DNA of 64,000 nucleotides from Bacillus sp. BHET2 (GCF_005938125.1 NZ_VCQN01000001.1:1-64000), one strand, 5' to 3'; positions 43,110 to 53,236 are shown, counted from the first letter of the stretch. Notes: generated by a model not told the origin, from the sequence alone. Made by a program: numbers and translations.

Positions 43110-44309
43110 ATGTTGCAACTAAATCGTATACTCGTCATAGCATTCATTCTCTTTTTCACAGGAGCATCTAGTGGACAGGCTGAAGAGGGGGATGGACAGA
43201 GCCCCCCTGATTCGAAGGTTCAACAGCACATGATTGATCAACAATTAGACCGATTAGGAATCGAAGAATTAACAGGTTATTGGAATAACATTGTGGATGA
43301 ATACGGTGGCTTTCTTCCTGAGAGTCAAAAGGGAAGTTTGATAGATTTTATCAAAGGCGACAAAGAATTTTCGTTTAAAGCGTGGTTTACCGGAATGTTT
43401 AAATTTGCCTTCCAGGAGCTTGTGATGAATGGAAAGCTCCTTGGAACTTTGATCATGCTGACTATCTTTAGTATGTTTCTTCAATCCTTACAGAATGCTT
43501 TCGAAGGAGGAAGTGTCAGCAAGGTGGCTTACAGCATCATATTTATGGTGTTAATCATCATCGCTCTTAATAGCTTTCATGTAGCAATTGATTACACAAG
43601 GGATGCGATCTCCACTATGATCCACTTCATCATCGCACTCATCCCTCTGTTGCTTGCCCTGATTGCGGCATCGGGAGGAGTGGTATCAGCAGCGTTTTTC
43701 CATCCTGTGATCATCTTCCTCATGAATACGAGCGGTTTACTAATCCAAAATGTTGTCCTGCCCCTTCTATTTCTTTCGGCACTCTTGAGTATCGTGAGCA
43801 CACTTTCAAGTCACTATAAGGTAACGCAGCTCGCTCAGCTGTTGAGAACATGGAGCATCGGGCTTCTGGGAGCTTTTATGACTGTCTTTCTCGGGGTGAT
43901 TTCCGTTCAGGGGGCAACGGCTGCCGTAACGGATGGGATAACGATCAGAACGGCCAAATTTGTTACTGGGAACTTTGTTCCTGTGATCGGAAGGATGTTC
44001 ACAGATGCAGCGGATACTGTCATCAGTGCATCTGTACTTTTAAAGAATACAGTCGGTATTGCAGGAGTGGCCATCGTCCTGATTATTGCAGCCTTTCCGG
44101 CAATCAAAATTCTAATGATCGCGTTTATTTATAAGTTAGCTGCTGCCCTCCTTCAACCCCTTGGTGGAGGTCCGGTTATTGAATGCCTGGATACGATCGC
44201 AAAGAGTGTCATCTATGTGTTTGCTGCCCTGGCCATAGTATCTTTCATGTTCTTCTTAAGTATTACGGTCATTATCGCTGCAGGAAACATTACGATGATG
44301 ATGCGATAA
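43110..44309 (+). CDS. spoIIIAE: Stage III sporulation protein AE
   Basis: A 399-aa multispan membrane protein with a signal peptide-like start (MLQLNRILVIAFILFFTGAS) and then about seven membrane segments, including FFHPVIIFLMNTSGLLIQNV and LLQPLGGGPVIECLDTI. GAGGTGG precedes ATG 43110; the GTG at 43101 lies within that site. Confidence 0.95.
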   Translation: MLQLNRILVIAFILFFTGASSGQAEEGDGQSPPDSKVQQHMIDQQLDRLGIEELTGYWNNIVDEYGGFLPESQKGSLIDFIKGDKEFSFKAWFTGMFKFAFQELVMNGKLLGTLIMLTIFSMFLQSLQNAFEGGSVSKVAYSIIFMVLIIIALNSFHVAIDYTRDAISTMIHFIIALIPLLLALIAASGGVVSAAFFHPVIIFLMNTSGLLIQNVVLPLLFLSALLSIVSTLSSHYKVTQLAQLLRTWSIGLLGAFMTVFLGVISVQGATAAVTDGITIRTAKFVTGNFVPVIGRMFTDAADTVISASVLLKNTVGIAGVAIVLIIAAFPAIKILMIAFIYKLAAALLQPLGGGPVIECLDTIAKSVIYVFAALAIVSFMFFLSITVIIAAGNITMMMR

Positions 44310-44327
44310 AGAGGGAGGAGAACCGCC

Positions 44328-44954
44328 ATGTCATTTCTCACCGAATGGATTACAAATATTATTATCTTTGTTCTATTGGCCACCGTCATTGACATGCTTC
44401 TTCCAAGCTCCAATATGCAGAAATATGCCAAAATCGTAACGGGATTATTATTGATCACCATCATTCTGACGCCACTATTTAAATTAATGTCAACCGATTT
44501 TGATCAAGTCGTTGATGCAATAGACATAAATGGAGATTCAAAGAATAATTCAGTGGAAAATTTAATAGAAATGAAGAAAAAAGAAATACAAGCCTCACAA
44601 CGTGCATATATTTTAGAACAGATGGCTGTCCAAATGAAACAACAAGTGGAAAAGGAGATGATGGATGAACATAGTAAGATCATTGAGAAGGTTGTAGTAA
44701 AAGCTGACAACTTAGAGAATGTCCCGGAGAGTATCACAGAAGTAACAGTATTTGTGAAGGATAAACAAGAGAACACCACGATTGAGACGATTCAAAACGT
44801 GGAGATCGATACGGGAGCTGAAAATAGAAAGAAAACACCGGGAGAGGATACATCCCAAATGACCTCCTTACTTGCCAAGCAATGGAATCTTACTCCAGAC
44901 AAAATAATCATCTCACTTGAAGGGGGGACAGGAAAAGCGAATGAACTTTACTAA
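44328..44954 (+). CDS. spoIIIAF: Stage III sporulation protein AF
   Basis: A 208-aa protein: two N-terminal membrane helices (WITNIIIFVLLATVIDMLLP, YAKIVTGLLLITIILTPLF), then a long soluble helix and a ring-building-like domain (VVVKADNLENVPESITEVTV). GGGAGGAG upstream. The end overlaps spoIIIAG by 14 bp. Confidence 0.93.
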   Translation: MSFLTEWITNIIIFVLLATVIDMLLPSSNMQKYAKIVTGLLLITIILTPLFKLMSTDFDQVVDAIDINGDSKNNSVENLIEMKKKEIQASQRAYILEQMAVQMKQQVEKEMMDEHSKIIEKVVVKADNLENVPESITEVTVFVKDKQENTTIETIQNVEIDTGAENRKKTPGEDTSQMTSLLAKQWNLTPDKIIISLEGGTGKANELY

Positions 44955-45594
44955 AGGTCCACTAAGCGCATTGAAGGAATGGCTGTCAAAGGAAAACGCG
45001 AATTCCCCACCCAAGAATCAAAAAGGAAAGAAGCTGCATTACTTTCTCATTGTACTTCTTATAGGTGTTGCCTTTATGCTCATCAGCGATCTGTGGAGCA
45101 GTGATCGTGGTCCTGAGGTTGCAGAGCCAGTAAGCGGAGGAACACAGGAAGAAATCGCTACTTTCGGATCGAACCAGAAGGAAATGGATGGTTCGATGAT
45201 TGGGTACGAAGATCGATATGAAAATCAATTAAAAGAAGCACTCGATCAAATTGTCGGGGTAAGCGATGTGCATGTTGTCGTGAATGTGGAAGCAACCGAG
45301 TCCAAGATATATGAGAAGAAAGAATCCAACCAGGTTCAATCCACCGATGAAGAAGATAAAAATGGTGGGAAACGGTCGGTAGAAGATAAGTCTCACGAAG
45401 AAGATCTTGTCATCGTGAGAAACGGTGATAAGGAAGTCCCCATTGTCAAAGAAACCAAAAAACCTAAAGTGAGCGGTGTCCTTGTTGTCGCAAAAGGGGC
45501 CGATAATATACAAATCAAAAAATGGATCATAGAGGCTGTTACCCGTTCCTTAGACGTTCCAAGTCACCGGGTATCGGTACTGCCCAAACAATAA
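44941..45594 (+). CDS. spoIIIAG: Stage III sporulation protein AG
   Basis: A 217-aa protein with one N-terminal membrane helix (LHYFLIVLLIGVAFMLISDL) and a large extracytoplasmic ring-building domain: YENQLKEALDQIVGVSDVHV and GVLVVAKGADNIQIKKWIIE. It forms the oligomeric ring in the intermembrane space. Start ATG 44941 overlaps spoIIIAF. Confidence 0.94.
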   Translation: MNFTKGPLSALKEWLSKENANSPPKNQKGKKLHYFLIVLLIGVAFMLISDLWSSDRGPEVAEPVSGGTQEEIATFGSNQKEMDGSMIGYEDRYENQLKEALDQIVGVSDVHVVVNVEATESKIYEKKESNQVQSTDEEDKNGGKRSVEDKSHEEDLVIVRNGDKEVPIVKETKKPKVSGVLVVAKGADNIQIKKWIIEAVTRSLDVPSHRVSVLPKQ

Positions 45595-45608
45595 GGGGGA
45601 AATGATAG

Positions 45609-46163
45609 ATGTTACTTAAAAAACAAACGGTTTGGTTATTAACGATGTTAAGTCTAGTGATCGTGCTTTCAGTTTACTACATTACATCTCCAACGCAACA
45701 AGCGACAGATATGGCGTATCAAGAGAAGGATGGGAAAGAGCAAGCGAAGGACGGGGATAAAGAAACCATGTCAGGTACAGATATGGAAGTCGTTACGGAT
45801 GCTGCTGGAAATGAAATGTTTGAAGCATTGCGAATCGAAGTATTAGATCAGCGTGAACAACTTCGTGAAGATCTCGAAGCAAAGGTAGCGAACGCTGATG
45901 TATCAGCAGAAGATAAGAGTGCAGCATATGAGCAGATGGAAAACCTTCGCGAGTTGGCCATGACGGAATCCGTACTCGAAACCATGATCAAAACGATGGG
46001 GTATGATGATGCGTTGGTTAGAGCGAATGGAGAAAATATTCGAATCACAGTGAAATCCGATAAAGAACACTCTAAAGCAGATGCAAATGAAATTATCCGT
46101 CTGGTGATGAGTGAAGTAGGGCAAATGAAGCCAGTAGCGGTTGAATTCCAACCAGGAAACTAA
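45609..46163 (+). CDS. spoIIIAH: Stage III sporulation protein AH
   Basis: A 184-aa protein: N-terminal membrane helix (TVWLLTMLSLVIVLSVYYIT), an acidic linker, and the YscJ/FliF-like domain (EAKVANADVSAEDKSAAYEQ, MTESVLETMIKTMGYDDALV) that binds SpoIIQ. AAGGGGGAA site upstream. Last gene of the operon. Confidence 0.95.
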   Translation: MLLKKQTVWLLTMLSLVIVLSVYYITSPTQQATDMAYQEKDGKEQAKDGDKETMSGTDMEVVTDAAGNEMFEALRIEVLDQREQLREDLEAKVANADVSAEDKSAAYEQMENLRELAMTESVLETMIKTMGYDDALVRANGENIRITVKSDKEHSKADANEIIRLVMSEVGQMKPVAVEFQPGN

Positions 46164-46172
46164 TATCTGAAA

Positions 46173-46208
46173 GCGCCGTCTAAGGAATCCTTTAGGCGGC
46201 TTATTTAT
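46173..46208 (+). terminator. Terminator of the spoIIIA operon
   Basis: GCCGTCTAA and TTAGGCGGC form a stem (one G-U) followed by TTATTTATTT. The following 330 bp to accB hold no gene; they presumably contain the accBC promoter, which I cannot place. Confidence 0.65.
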
Positions 46209-46542
46209 TTAGTAACGATTTTTTCATAAGATTTGTTGCTGTTTCAGAGTTGAAAGGAATAGTTGCTTTACATGTAGTTAGAGTGAATTTACTAAAAGAT
46301 ACCATGTGTGTATTCACACTTGATTTGACCCGCTGAATCCCTATAGGAAATATGTTTTATTCAGATAAATAAAAAATCCTTTTCTATTATTTTATTTTTT
46401 GTGTAAAAAGGTCTACAATAGAGGGTAGGTTTGTATGCGCTTTAATTAATAGTAGGAAACGCATATTGAATTTATATAAGGTATTATCGTATGATATTAG
46501 TAGCTAGTCATAATTTTTTAAACTATAAGAGGGGTGTCAACA

Positions 46543-47049
46543 GTGTTGAAAATTCAAGAAATTCGCGAAATAATCAAACTCGTAGATCAGTCTAGTGTTG
46601 ATGAGTTTACATACGAGCATGATGGTTCAAAAGTAAAACTCAAGAAAAATAATGGTGTAACAGTGTCTGCACAACCACAAGTGGCTCAAGCAGTCGAAGA
46701 AGTGAAGCCTGCCGCTCAAGCAGTACAACAAGCACCTGTACAGGAATCAACACCTGCTGTAAATACAGAGGAAAAGCAAGCTCCTCAAGCAAAAGTAGAG
46801 GATTCAAACTTACATAAAATCACGTCCCCTATGGTAGGAACGTTCTACCAATCTTCTTCTCCGGAAACAGGACCATATGTAAAAGTCGGAGATAAAGTCG
46901 ATGAAAGTGCTGTAGTATGTATCGTAGAAGCAATGAAACTTTTTAACGAGATCGAAGCTGAAGTGAAAGGTGAAATTGCAGAAATCTTAGTAAAAGACGG
47001 TCAATTAGTTGAATATGGACAGCCATTATTCTTGGTTAAACCTGAATAA
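46543..47049 (+). CDS. accB: Biotin carboxyl carrier protein of acetyl-CoA carboxylase
   Basis: A 168-aa protein: an N-terminal helical domain ([20 protein letters not shown]), a Gln/Ala/Pro/Val-rich linker and the biotinyl domain with the modified Lys in [20 protein letters not shown] is 8 bp before GTG 46543 (TTG 46546 is equally possible); an upstream GTG at 46534 overlaps the site. With AccC it carboxylates biotin for fatty-acid synthesis. Confidence 0.94.
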   Translation: MLKIQEIREIIKLVDQSSVDEFTYEHDGSKVKLKKNNGVTVSAQPQVAQAVEEVKPAAQAVQQAPVQESTPAVNTEEKQAPQAKVEDSNLHKITSPMVGTFYQSSSPETGPYVKVGDKVDESAVVCIVEAMKLFNEIEAEVKGEIAEILVKDGQLVEYGQPLFLVKPE

Positions 47050-47064
47050 GGAGCGAAAATAGAT

Positions 47065-48417
47065 ATGATAAAAAAGGTATTAATCGCCAATCGAGGAGAA
47101 ATTGCCGTACGTATTATCCGTGCGTGCCGAGACTTAGGCATTGAAAGTGTAGCCGTTTTTTCAGAAGCCGACAAAGAAGCGCTTCATGTGCAGTTAGCAG
47201 ATGAAGCTTACTGTATCGGACCGACAGCATCGAAAGACAGCTATCTGAATTTCACAAATATCATTAGTGTGGCAAAGTTGACAGACTGTGATGCCATTCA
47301 TCCTGGTTATGGATTTTTAGCAGAGAACTCTGACTTTGCAGATCTTTGCCGTGATTGCAATATCATCTTTATCGGACCTTCGCCTGAAGCGATCTCGAAA
47401 ATGGGGACGAAAGATGTGGCCCGTGAAACCATGAGGGAAGCGGGTGTTCCGATCGTACCAGGTTCAAAAGGTATCGTGAAGAATTCAGAAGATGCGGTTC
47501 AGCTTGCAGAATCCATGGGATATCCTGTTATTATCAAAGCCACTGCCGGTGGTGGTGGAAAAGGGATACGTGTGGCGAAAAGTGAGGAAGAGCTTGTTAA
47601 AGGGGTAACCATTACCCAACAAGAAGCCATGACTGCATTCGGTAACCCGGGTGTATACATTGAGAAGTATATCGAGGACTTCAGACATGTTGAAATCCAG
47701 GTGATGGCTGATAACTTTGGAAACGTGATCCATCTTGGAGAGCGTGACTGCACGATTCAGCGCCGCCTTCAAAAACTGATAGAAGAAACGCCCTCTCCTG
47801 CTTTAACAGAAGAAATTCGTGTTAAAATGGGGGAAGCAGCAGTAAAAGCAGCCAAAGCTGTTGATTATACTGGTGCTGGCACGGTAGAATTCATATATGA
47901 CTACGTCAATCAATCGTTCTACTTTATGGAAATGAATACCCGTATCCAAGTAGAGCACCCTGTAACAGAACAGGTAACAGGAGTTGATTTGATTAAAGAA
48001 CAAATTAAGGTGGCTTCAGGAGAAAAGCTCTCTCTTACCCAAGAGGAAGTTACATTCGACGGTTGGGCAATTGAGTGCCGTATTAATGCGGAGAACCCAG
48101 AAAAGAATTTCATGCCTTCAGCCGGACGGATTGAAATGTACCTTCCACCGGGCGGGATTGGCGTAAGAATCGATTCAGCCGCATATCCTGGTTATATGAT
48201 TCCTCCGTATTACGATAGCATGATTGCGAAAGTGATCACCTATGGAGCGACTCGGGAAGAAGCCATTGCAAGAATGAAGCGGGCTCTAAGTGAATTTGTG
48301 GTAGAGGGTGTATACACAACCATTCCGTTCCATCTAAAACTATTAGAACATGAAACCTTTGTTGGTGGGGAATTCAATACGAAGTTCTTAGAGAAATATG
48401 AAGTAATGAAATCCTAG
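47065..48417 (+). CDS. accC: Biotin carboxylase subunit of acetyl-CoA carboxylase
   Basis: A 450-aa ATP-grasp biotin carboxylase: [20 protein letters not shown], the ATP-grasp glycine loop [15 protein letters not shown], the catalytic [16 protein letters not shown], and the metal/biotin site [23 protein letters not shown] upstream, 15 bp from accB: one operon. Confidence 0.97.
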   Translation: MIKKVLIANRGEIAVRIIRACRDLGIESVAVFSEADKEALHVQLADEAYCIGPTASKDSYLNFTNIISVAKLTDCDAIHPGYGFLAENSDFADLCRDCNIIFIGPSPEAISKMGTKDVARETMREAGVPIVPGSKGIVKNSEDAVQLAESMGYPVIIKATAGGGGKGIRVAKSEEELVKGVTITQQEAMTAFGNPGVYIEKYIEDFRHVEIQVMADNFGNVIHLGERDCTIQRRLQKLIEETPSPALTEEIRVKMGEAAVKAAKAVDYTGAGTVEFIYDYVNQSFYFMEMNTRIQVEHPVTEQVTGVDLIKEQIKVASGEKLSLTQEEVTFDGWAIECRINAENPEKNFMPSAGRIEMYLPPGGIGVRIDSAAYPGYMIPPYYDSMIAKVITYGATREEAIARMKRALSEFVVEGVYTTIPFHLKLLEHETFVGGEFNTKFLEKYEVMKS

Positions 48418-48440
48418 TGTGAATTCAGGAGGTGCCATAC

Positions 48441-48851
48441 ATGGCGGAAAATCAAAACCTTTTACAAATGTCTCACGGAAAAGATGGTCTTGGGAAGATC
48501 GAAATCGCACCTGAAGTGATTGAAGTAATTGCAGGTATTGCTGCTTCAGAAGTCGAAGGCGTATCTCAAATGCGCGGAAACTTCGCGACAGGTGTAGTGG
48601 AGCGTCTCGGAAAGAAAAACCACGGTAAAGGTGTAAAAGTGGAACTGGCAGAAGAAGGCATCATCGTAGATGTATACTGCATCATGAAATTCGGTGTAGC
48701 CATTCCTACAGTCGCTCAAAAAATCCAAGACAACATTCGTCAAGCCCTGTTGAACATGACTGCGCTCGAAGCAGATGAAGTCAATGTTCACATCGTAGGC
48801 GTTCAATTCGAAAATCAGAAGTATGAAGCTGAAATTGAAGATGAAATGTAA
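48441..48851 (+). CDS. yqhY: Asp23/Gls24 family protein YqhY
   Basis: A 136-aa Asp23-domain protein: GKIEIAPEVIEVIAGIAASE, VEGVSQMRGNF, VELAEEGIIVDVYCIMKFGV and VNVHIVGVQFEN. In B. subtilis it is linked to acetyl-CoA carboxylase control; its position after accBC fits. AGGAGGTG before ATG 48441. Confidence 0.92.
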   Translation: MAENQNLLQMSHGKDGLGKIEIAPEVIEVIAGIAASEVEGVSQMRGNFATGVVERLGKKNHGKGVKVELAEEGIIVDVYCIMKFGVAIPTVAQKIQDNIRQALLNMTALEADEVNVHIVGVQFENQKYEAEIEDEM

Positions 48852-48857
48852 TGGGGG

Positions 48858-48888
48858 GAACGGTCCTTTAAGGGCCGTTCTTTTTTTG
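48858..48888 (+). terminator. Terminator of accB-accC-yqhY
   Basis: GAACGGTCC and GGGCCGTTC with a short loop and T8. Confidence 0.85.
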
Positions 48889-48934
48889 TACGTAGAGAAG
48901 TGACAAATGATCGCTCATTTGCTTTCCGGTTTAA

Positions 48935-49049
48935 AGTCGATAATAAAAGTGAAGCAGTCGATAATATATCATGAAAAGTCGATAATATATTCGGAAAGTC
49001 GATAATATGTCATGGAAAGTCGATAATATGTGTACATAAGTCGATAATA
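48935..49049. repeat. Six-unit AGTCGATAATA array, locus 1
   Basis: AGTCGATAATA recurs with starts at 48935, 48956, 48977, 48997, 49018 and 49039, so spacing is 20-21 bp. Between-unit sequence is AT-rich and partly shared (TATCATGAAA). Matches the array at 57401-57514. Confidence 0.85.
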
Positions 49050-49068
49050 AACTCTCGTTAAAACTCTC

Positions 49069-49141
49069 GCAAAGGCAAAGAACGCCTTCCCGGCCCATTC
49101 ATCTTATGCTTGTCAGGCCAACCCAGTCGGCTCCGCTTTTC
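49069..49141. repeat. Partial copy of the Bacillaceae hairpin repeat
   Basis: GGCAAAGAACGCCTTCC ... TTATGCTTGTCAGGCC ... CTCCGCTTTTC is the 3' half of the element at 49147-49269, directly adjoining the AGTCGATAATA array. Confidence 0.7.
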
Positions 49142-49146
49142 TATAT

Positions 49147-49269
49147 GTCCAGCTCCGGGGCTTAGAGGCTCGAGGTCATATGGCGAACCATCCAAAAAGG
49201 CAAAAAGCGCCTTTCCGGATGGTTCGCCATATGCTTGTCGCCTCTTTCAAATCCCCTCCGCTTTTCTTT
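49147..49269. repeat. Bacillaceae hairpin repeat (GTCCAGCTCC ... CGCTTTTCTTT)
   Basis: A full-length element: GTCCAGCTCCGGGGC, CTCGAGGTC, a long stem with arms TATGGCGAACCATCC and GGATGGTTCGCCATA (49180-49231), ATGCTTGTCG and CCTCCGCTTTTCTTTC. I recall very similar multi-copy intergenic elements across Bacillus and Geobacillus. Confidence 0.75.
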
Positions 49270-49367
49270 CAGAATATTGATTTTTTTACATAGACGTGCG
49301 TATTGCCCTTGATTTGTGCTATTATCAAAGGTATGAAAATTGATGGAGTAAAAGGAGTAAATATAAG

Positions 49368-49754
49368 ATGAAGAGAAGAGTTGCGCGTGAAAAAGCCTTA
49401 CAAGCATTATTTCAAATAGATATGAGCGGGATGGAGCCTGATGTTGCTTTAACGAACGTGTTAGAGGAAGAAGCGAAGATGGATGCTTATCTACAACAGC
49501 TTGTTTTGGGATTTGTGGAAAATCAGGAACGTATCGACGGACATATTCGTGAAAACCTGGAGAAATGGTCGTTTGACCGCCTGGCGAAAGTGGATCGGAA
49601 CATTTTACGTTTGGGAGTGTACGAACTCCTATTTGTGGAAGATGTTCCGAATAAAGTCGTCATTAACGAAGCAGTTGAAATTGCAAAGATCTTTGGAGAT
49701 GATCAATCCAGTAAGTTTATTAATGGAGTGCTTTCAAAGGTAAGTCAATCTTAA
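49368..49754 (+). CDS. nusB: Transcription antitermination factor NusB
   Basis: A 128-aa all-helical NusB: MKRRVAREKALQALFQIDMS, LVLGFVENQERIDGHI, KVDRNILRLGVYELLF and VVINEAVEIAKIFGDDQSSK. It binds boxA RNA with S10 in rRNA antitermination. AAGGAG upstream; 20 bp before folD. Confidence 0.96.
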   Translation: MKRRVAREKALQALFQIDMSGMEPDVALTNVLEEEAKMDAYLQQLVLGFVENQERIDGHIRENLEKWSFDRLAKVDRNILRLGVYELLFVEDVPNKVVINEAVEIAKIFGDDQSSKFINGVLSKVSQS

Positions 49755-49774
49755 CAATGTTAGGGGTGAGTGAT

Positions 49775-50641
49775 ATGTCAGATTCAATCATTGATGGCAA
49801 ACTCATTGCAAATTATTATCGAGAACAATTAAAGAGTAAAATTGTAAATCTGAAAGAAAAAGAGGTTACTCCAGGCCTGGCCGTGATTCTGGTAGGGGAT
49901 AACCATGCTTCCCAATCATATGTGAAAATGAAGAGAAAAGCATGCAGTAATCTTGGGATTCATTCAGAGCTTTATCAATATGAATCCAGTCTAACTGAGG
50001 AAGAACTCCTTCATAAAGTAGTGGAGTTAAATGAACAGAGCCATATCCACGGGATACTCGTTCAACTTCCTCTTCCTGATCATATCAATCCGATCACGGT
50101 GATTGAAACGATTTCTCCCTCGAAAGATGTGGATGGATTTCATCCTATTTCTATCGGGAAAATGGTGACAAATCAAGACACTTTCTATTCCTGTACGCCA
50201 CTTGGAATCATGAAGATGCTTGAATTTGAGGAAATTCCAGTTGAGGGTAAACATGTTGTGATTTTAGGGAGGAGTAATATCGTCGGAAAGCCGGCAGGTC
50301 ACTTATTCCTGAACCGGAACGCGACGGTTACGTACTGTCACTCTAAAACAAAAAATATGTCTTCCTACACAAAACAGGCTGATATTCTCGTTTCTGCGGT
50401 AGGGAAAGCGAATTTGATCGGTGCTGATGATATTAAAGCAGGTGCCGTCGTAATCGATGTCGGGATGAATCGTGATGAAAATGGTACTCTATGTGGAGAT
50501 GTGAATTTCCCCGAAGTAAAAGAGAAAGCTGGGAAAATCACACCGGTACCAGGTGGTGTAGGCCCAATGACGATCACAATGTTATTGTATAATACAGTGA
50601 AATCTGCAGAATGGGCCCTTTCGAATCGCCAAAATGGTTGA
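49775..50641 (+). CDS. folD: Methylenetetrahydrofolate dehydrogenase/cyclohydrolase
   Basis: A 288-aa FolD. Catalytic region YVKMKRKACSNLGI (Tyr and Lys), GILVQLPLPDHIN, KDVDGFHPISIGK, the Rossmann motif VILGRSNIVGKPAGHLFL and TPVPGGVGPMTITML. It interconverts one-carbon folates and so connects with gcvT's product. ATG 49775 follows GGGGTGAG; ATG 49757 has no site. Confidence 0.96.
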   Translation: MSDSIIDGKLIANYYREQLKSKIVNLKEKEVTPGLAVILVGDNHASQSYVKMKRKACSNLGIHSELYQYESSLTEEELLHKVVELNEQSHIHGILVQLPLPDHINPITVIETISPSKDVDGFHPISIGKMVTNQDTFYSCTPLGIMKMLEFEEIPVEGKHVVILGRSNIVGKPAGHLFLNRNATVTYCHSKTKNMSSYTKQADILVSAVGKANLIGADDIKAGAVVIDVGMNRDENGTLCGDVNFPEVKEKAGKITPVPGGVGPMTITMLLYNTVKSAEWALSNRQNG

Positions 50642-50669
50642 AAAATAGTACACTATAGGTAACAAAAAA

Positions 50670-50706
50670 CGGAAAGGGACTTCAGTTAACCACTGGTCCC
50701 TTTCCG
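50670..50706 (+). terminator. Stem-loop after folD
   Basis: CGGAAAGGGAC and GTCCCTTTCCG; the tail is weak (TCTTCCT), so it may be leaky and let transcription continue into xseA. Confidence 0.6.
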
Positions 50707-50754
50707 TCTTCCTACATAATAAACCTTTCAAGTGCGGGGAAGGAGTCATTGGGC

Positions 50755-52122
50755 ATGGAACTCGATCAATCCCGTTATTTAACGGTACAAGCTCTGACAA
50801 AATACATAAAACGAAAATTCGATAGAGATCCCCATTTATCCAACCTATTTATACGTGGGGAAATTTCAAACTTCAAAAGGCATTCCAGCGGGCATATGTA
50901 TTTCACTTTGAAAGATGAAAAAGCCCGAATCTTGAGTGTTATGTTTTCCAGTAACAACCAAACGTTGAAATTTATGCCTGAAAATGGGATGAATGTGTTG
51001 ATTCGTGGGGATATATCTGTATATGAGTCAGGTGGACAATATCAGATTTATGTAAAGGAAATGCAACCGGATGGAATAGGTGAACTCTATTTAGCATATG
51101 AACAGCTGAAAGAGAAGCTTGAAAAGGCAGGTTATTTTGACCAAAGTCGCAAAAGGATGATCCCGAAATTCCCGAAGCGGATTGCCGTCGTAACCTCTTC
51201 AACAGGTGCAGCGATACGTGATATCATTACAACCATTAAACGACGTTATCCGATTGGTGAGATCCTTGTATTTCCAGCCTTGGTCCAAGGCGATCAAGCG
51301 GCGAGTTCGATTGCAGGGGCGATGAGCAAGGTAAATGACTTAGGAGATATTGATGTATTGATCATTGGCCGTGGAGGCGGATCAATTGAAGAATTGTGGG
51401 CATTTAACGAAGAAATCGTAGCGAATGCTATTATGGAGTCAAAGGTTCCTGTTATTTCTGCTGTCGGTCATGAAACGGATTTCACGATCGCTGACTTTGT
51501 AGCCGACCTTAGAGCACCAACACCGACTGCCGCTGGTGAATTAGCGGTTCCACACATAGAAGACCTGTTAGAAAGAATTATGAATCGTAAATTACGTCTC
51601 ATAAAGTCCTTTAAGACAATGCTTCAAAGTGAACGATCACGCTTAAATGGTTTAACAAAATCGTATGCTCTAAGAAATCCTCGTAACCTGTACCAACAAA
51701 AAATTGAAACTGTCGATCGACTGACTGATCAATTACAGAGAAATATCAGTTTACATGTAAAGCAAAACCGGGATCAGTTGACAGGCCTTCATTCAAGGCT
51801 ACAACGTGTTCATCCAACACAGATTATCACACTTCAACAGGAGCGGGTTTTATTTATGCAAACACGCCTTGAGAAGCAATTTAAACAAGTCCTGAAAGAA
51901 AAGAACCATCGTTTTAGTTCAGCTCTGTCCACAATGCATGCGTTAAGTCCACTGAAAATAATGGATAGGGGATACAGCCTGGTTTACGGAGAAGAAGGGA
52001 AATTGATTAAATCATCTCAACAGGTCAAAACAGGAGATCGTGTCGAGATTAATGTCAGAGATGGGAAAATCCATTGTGAAGTTGAATCCGTTGAGGAGCG
52101 TGGAAATAATGGCAAAATCTAA
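50755..52122 (+). CDS. xseA: Exodeoxyribonuclease VII large subunit
   Basis: A 455-aa protein: N-terminal OB domain (LTVQALTKYIKRKFDRDPHL, GHMYFTLKDEKARI), the catalytic region PKRIAVVTSSTGAAIRDI and DVLIIGRGGGSIEELWAFNE, HETDFTIADFVADLRAPTP, a long coiled-coil and a C-terminal domain. Single-strand exonuclease with XseB. AGGAG 9 bp before ATG 50755. Confidence 0.96.
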   Translation: MELDQSRYLTVQALTKYIKRKFDRDPHLSNLFIRGEISNFKRHSSGHMYFTLKDEKARILSVMFSSNNQTLKFMPENGMNVLIRGDISVYESGGQYQIYVKEMQPDGIGELYLAYEQLKEKLEKAGYFDQSRKRMIPKFPKRIAVVTSSTGAAIRDIITTIKRRYPIGEILVFPALVQGDQAASSIAGAMSKVNDLGDIDVLIIGRGGGSIEELWAFNEEIVANAIMESKVPVISAVGHETDFTIADFVADLRAPTPTAAGELAVPHIEDLLERIMNRKLRLIKSFKTMLQSERSRLNGLTKSYALRNPRNLYQQKIETVDRLTDQLQRNISLHVKQNRDQLTGLHSRLQRVHPTQIITLQQERVLFMQTRLEKQFKQVLKEKNHRFSSALSTMHALSPLKIMDRGYSLVYGEEGKLIKSSQQVKTGDRVEINVRDGKIHCEVESVEERGNNGKI

Positions 52123-52342
52123 AGAAGAACTATCATTTGAAACAGCGATGGATCAGCTGGAAGTAATTGTTGAAAAATTGGAAGAAGGAGAAGTTCCGTT
52201 AGAAAAAGCGCTTGAATTCTATCAAAAGGGAATGGACCTTTCTAAATATTGTCACGATACGCTTCAGAAAGCTGAAAACCAATTAACCAAAATGATGACA
52301 GATGAAGGGGAAAAAACCTTCGATCTGGATGAGGGGGAGTAA
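52109..52342 (+). CDS. xseB: Exodeoxyribonuclease VII small subunit
   Basis: A 77-aa helical-hairpin protein: SFETAMDQLEVIVEKLEEGE and LEKALEFYQKGMDLSKYCHD. GAGGAGCG precedes ATG 52109, which overlaps the end of xseA by 14 bp. Confidence 0.95.
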   Translation: MAKSKEELSFETAMDQLEVIVEKLEEGEVPLEKALEFYQKGMDLSKYCHDTLQKAENQLTKMMTDEGEKTFDLDEGE

Positions 52343-52345
52343 TGT

Positions 52346-53236
52346 GTGAATCCTCCCACTGATTTGAAAGAGTTTCAACAACAATATGGAGAACTGATTA
52401 CCAGTCATATGGTGGGAACTGTACAAAATCTATCTATGCCCTCCATCTTAAAGGAAGCCATGACCTATTCACTTCAAGCAGGCGGGAAGAGAATTCGCCC
52501 CATCCTTCTATTAGCTACGATTAAAGCATTTAACAAAAATCCGATGCTTGGATTGAATGTAGCCTCTTCCCTTGAGATGATTCATACCTATTCTTTGATT
52601 CATGATGATCTTCCGGCGATGGATGATGACGATTTAAGAAGAGGAAAGCCTACCAATCATAAAATGTTTGGAGAGGCTATGGCGATTTTAGCAGGAGACG
52701 GTTTGTTAACGTATAGTTTTCAAATTATTGCAGAAGATATGGAACTCTCAAGCAATATGAAGATAAAACTCATAGCACTTTTGGCTAAGTGCGCTGGACC
52801 ACAGGGCATGGTCGGTGGACAAGTTGCCGATATTGAAGGGGAAAATAAGCAACTCTCAGTAAAAGAACTTGAAAACATACATGTCCATAAGACAGGGAAA
52901 CTACTCACATTCAGTGTGTTGGCAGGCGGCATTATTTCACAAGCTACAGATGAAGAATTAGGATACCTGGAACAATTTGCATACCATATTGGACTAGCCT
53001 TCCAAATCCAGGATGACATCCTGGATATTGAAGGATCTGAAGAAATGATAGGAAAGCCTGTCGGGAGCGACGAATCGAAGCATAAGAGTACATACCCGAG
53101 ACTACTGATGATAAAGGGAGCCAAAGAAAAGCTTCATTTCCATTTGGACGAGGCGTTAACTTCACTTAATCATTTGACAGTAGACTCCAGTCTCCTGTCA
53201 GAAATTGCCCAATTAATAGTTGTCCGGAACCATTAA
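52346..53236 (+). CDS. ispA: Polyprenyl (farnesyl diphosphate) synthase
   Basis: A 296-aa trans-prenyl synthase. First Asp-rich motif is DDLPAMDDDDLRRG, second is FQIQDDILDIEG; AGGKRIRPILLLA and LLTYSFQIIAEDM are also typical. It condenses IPP with DMAPP/GPP, consuming isoprenoid precursors that Dxs initiates. GTG start after GAGGGGGAG, 3 bp behind xseB. Confidence 0.95.
   Translation: MNPPTDLKEFQQQYGELITSHMVGTVQNLSMPSILKEAMTYSLQAGGKRIRPILLLATIKAFNKNPMLGLNVASSLEMIHTYSLIHDDLPAMDDDDLRRGKPTNHKMFGEAMAILAGDGLLTYSFQIIAEDMELSSNMKIKLIALLAKCAGPQGMVGGQVADIEGENKQLSVKELENIHVHKTGKLLTFSVLAGGIISQATDEELGYLEQFAYHIGLAFQIQDDILDIEGSEEMIGKPVGSDESKHKSTYPRLLMIKGAKEKLHFHLDEALTSLNHLTVDSSLLSEIAQLIVVRNH

Noticed and set aside
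48935..49060. CRISPR array
   Set aside because: The repeated unit is only 11 bp with 9-10 bp gaps that are themselves similar; no cas genes.
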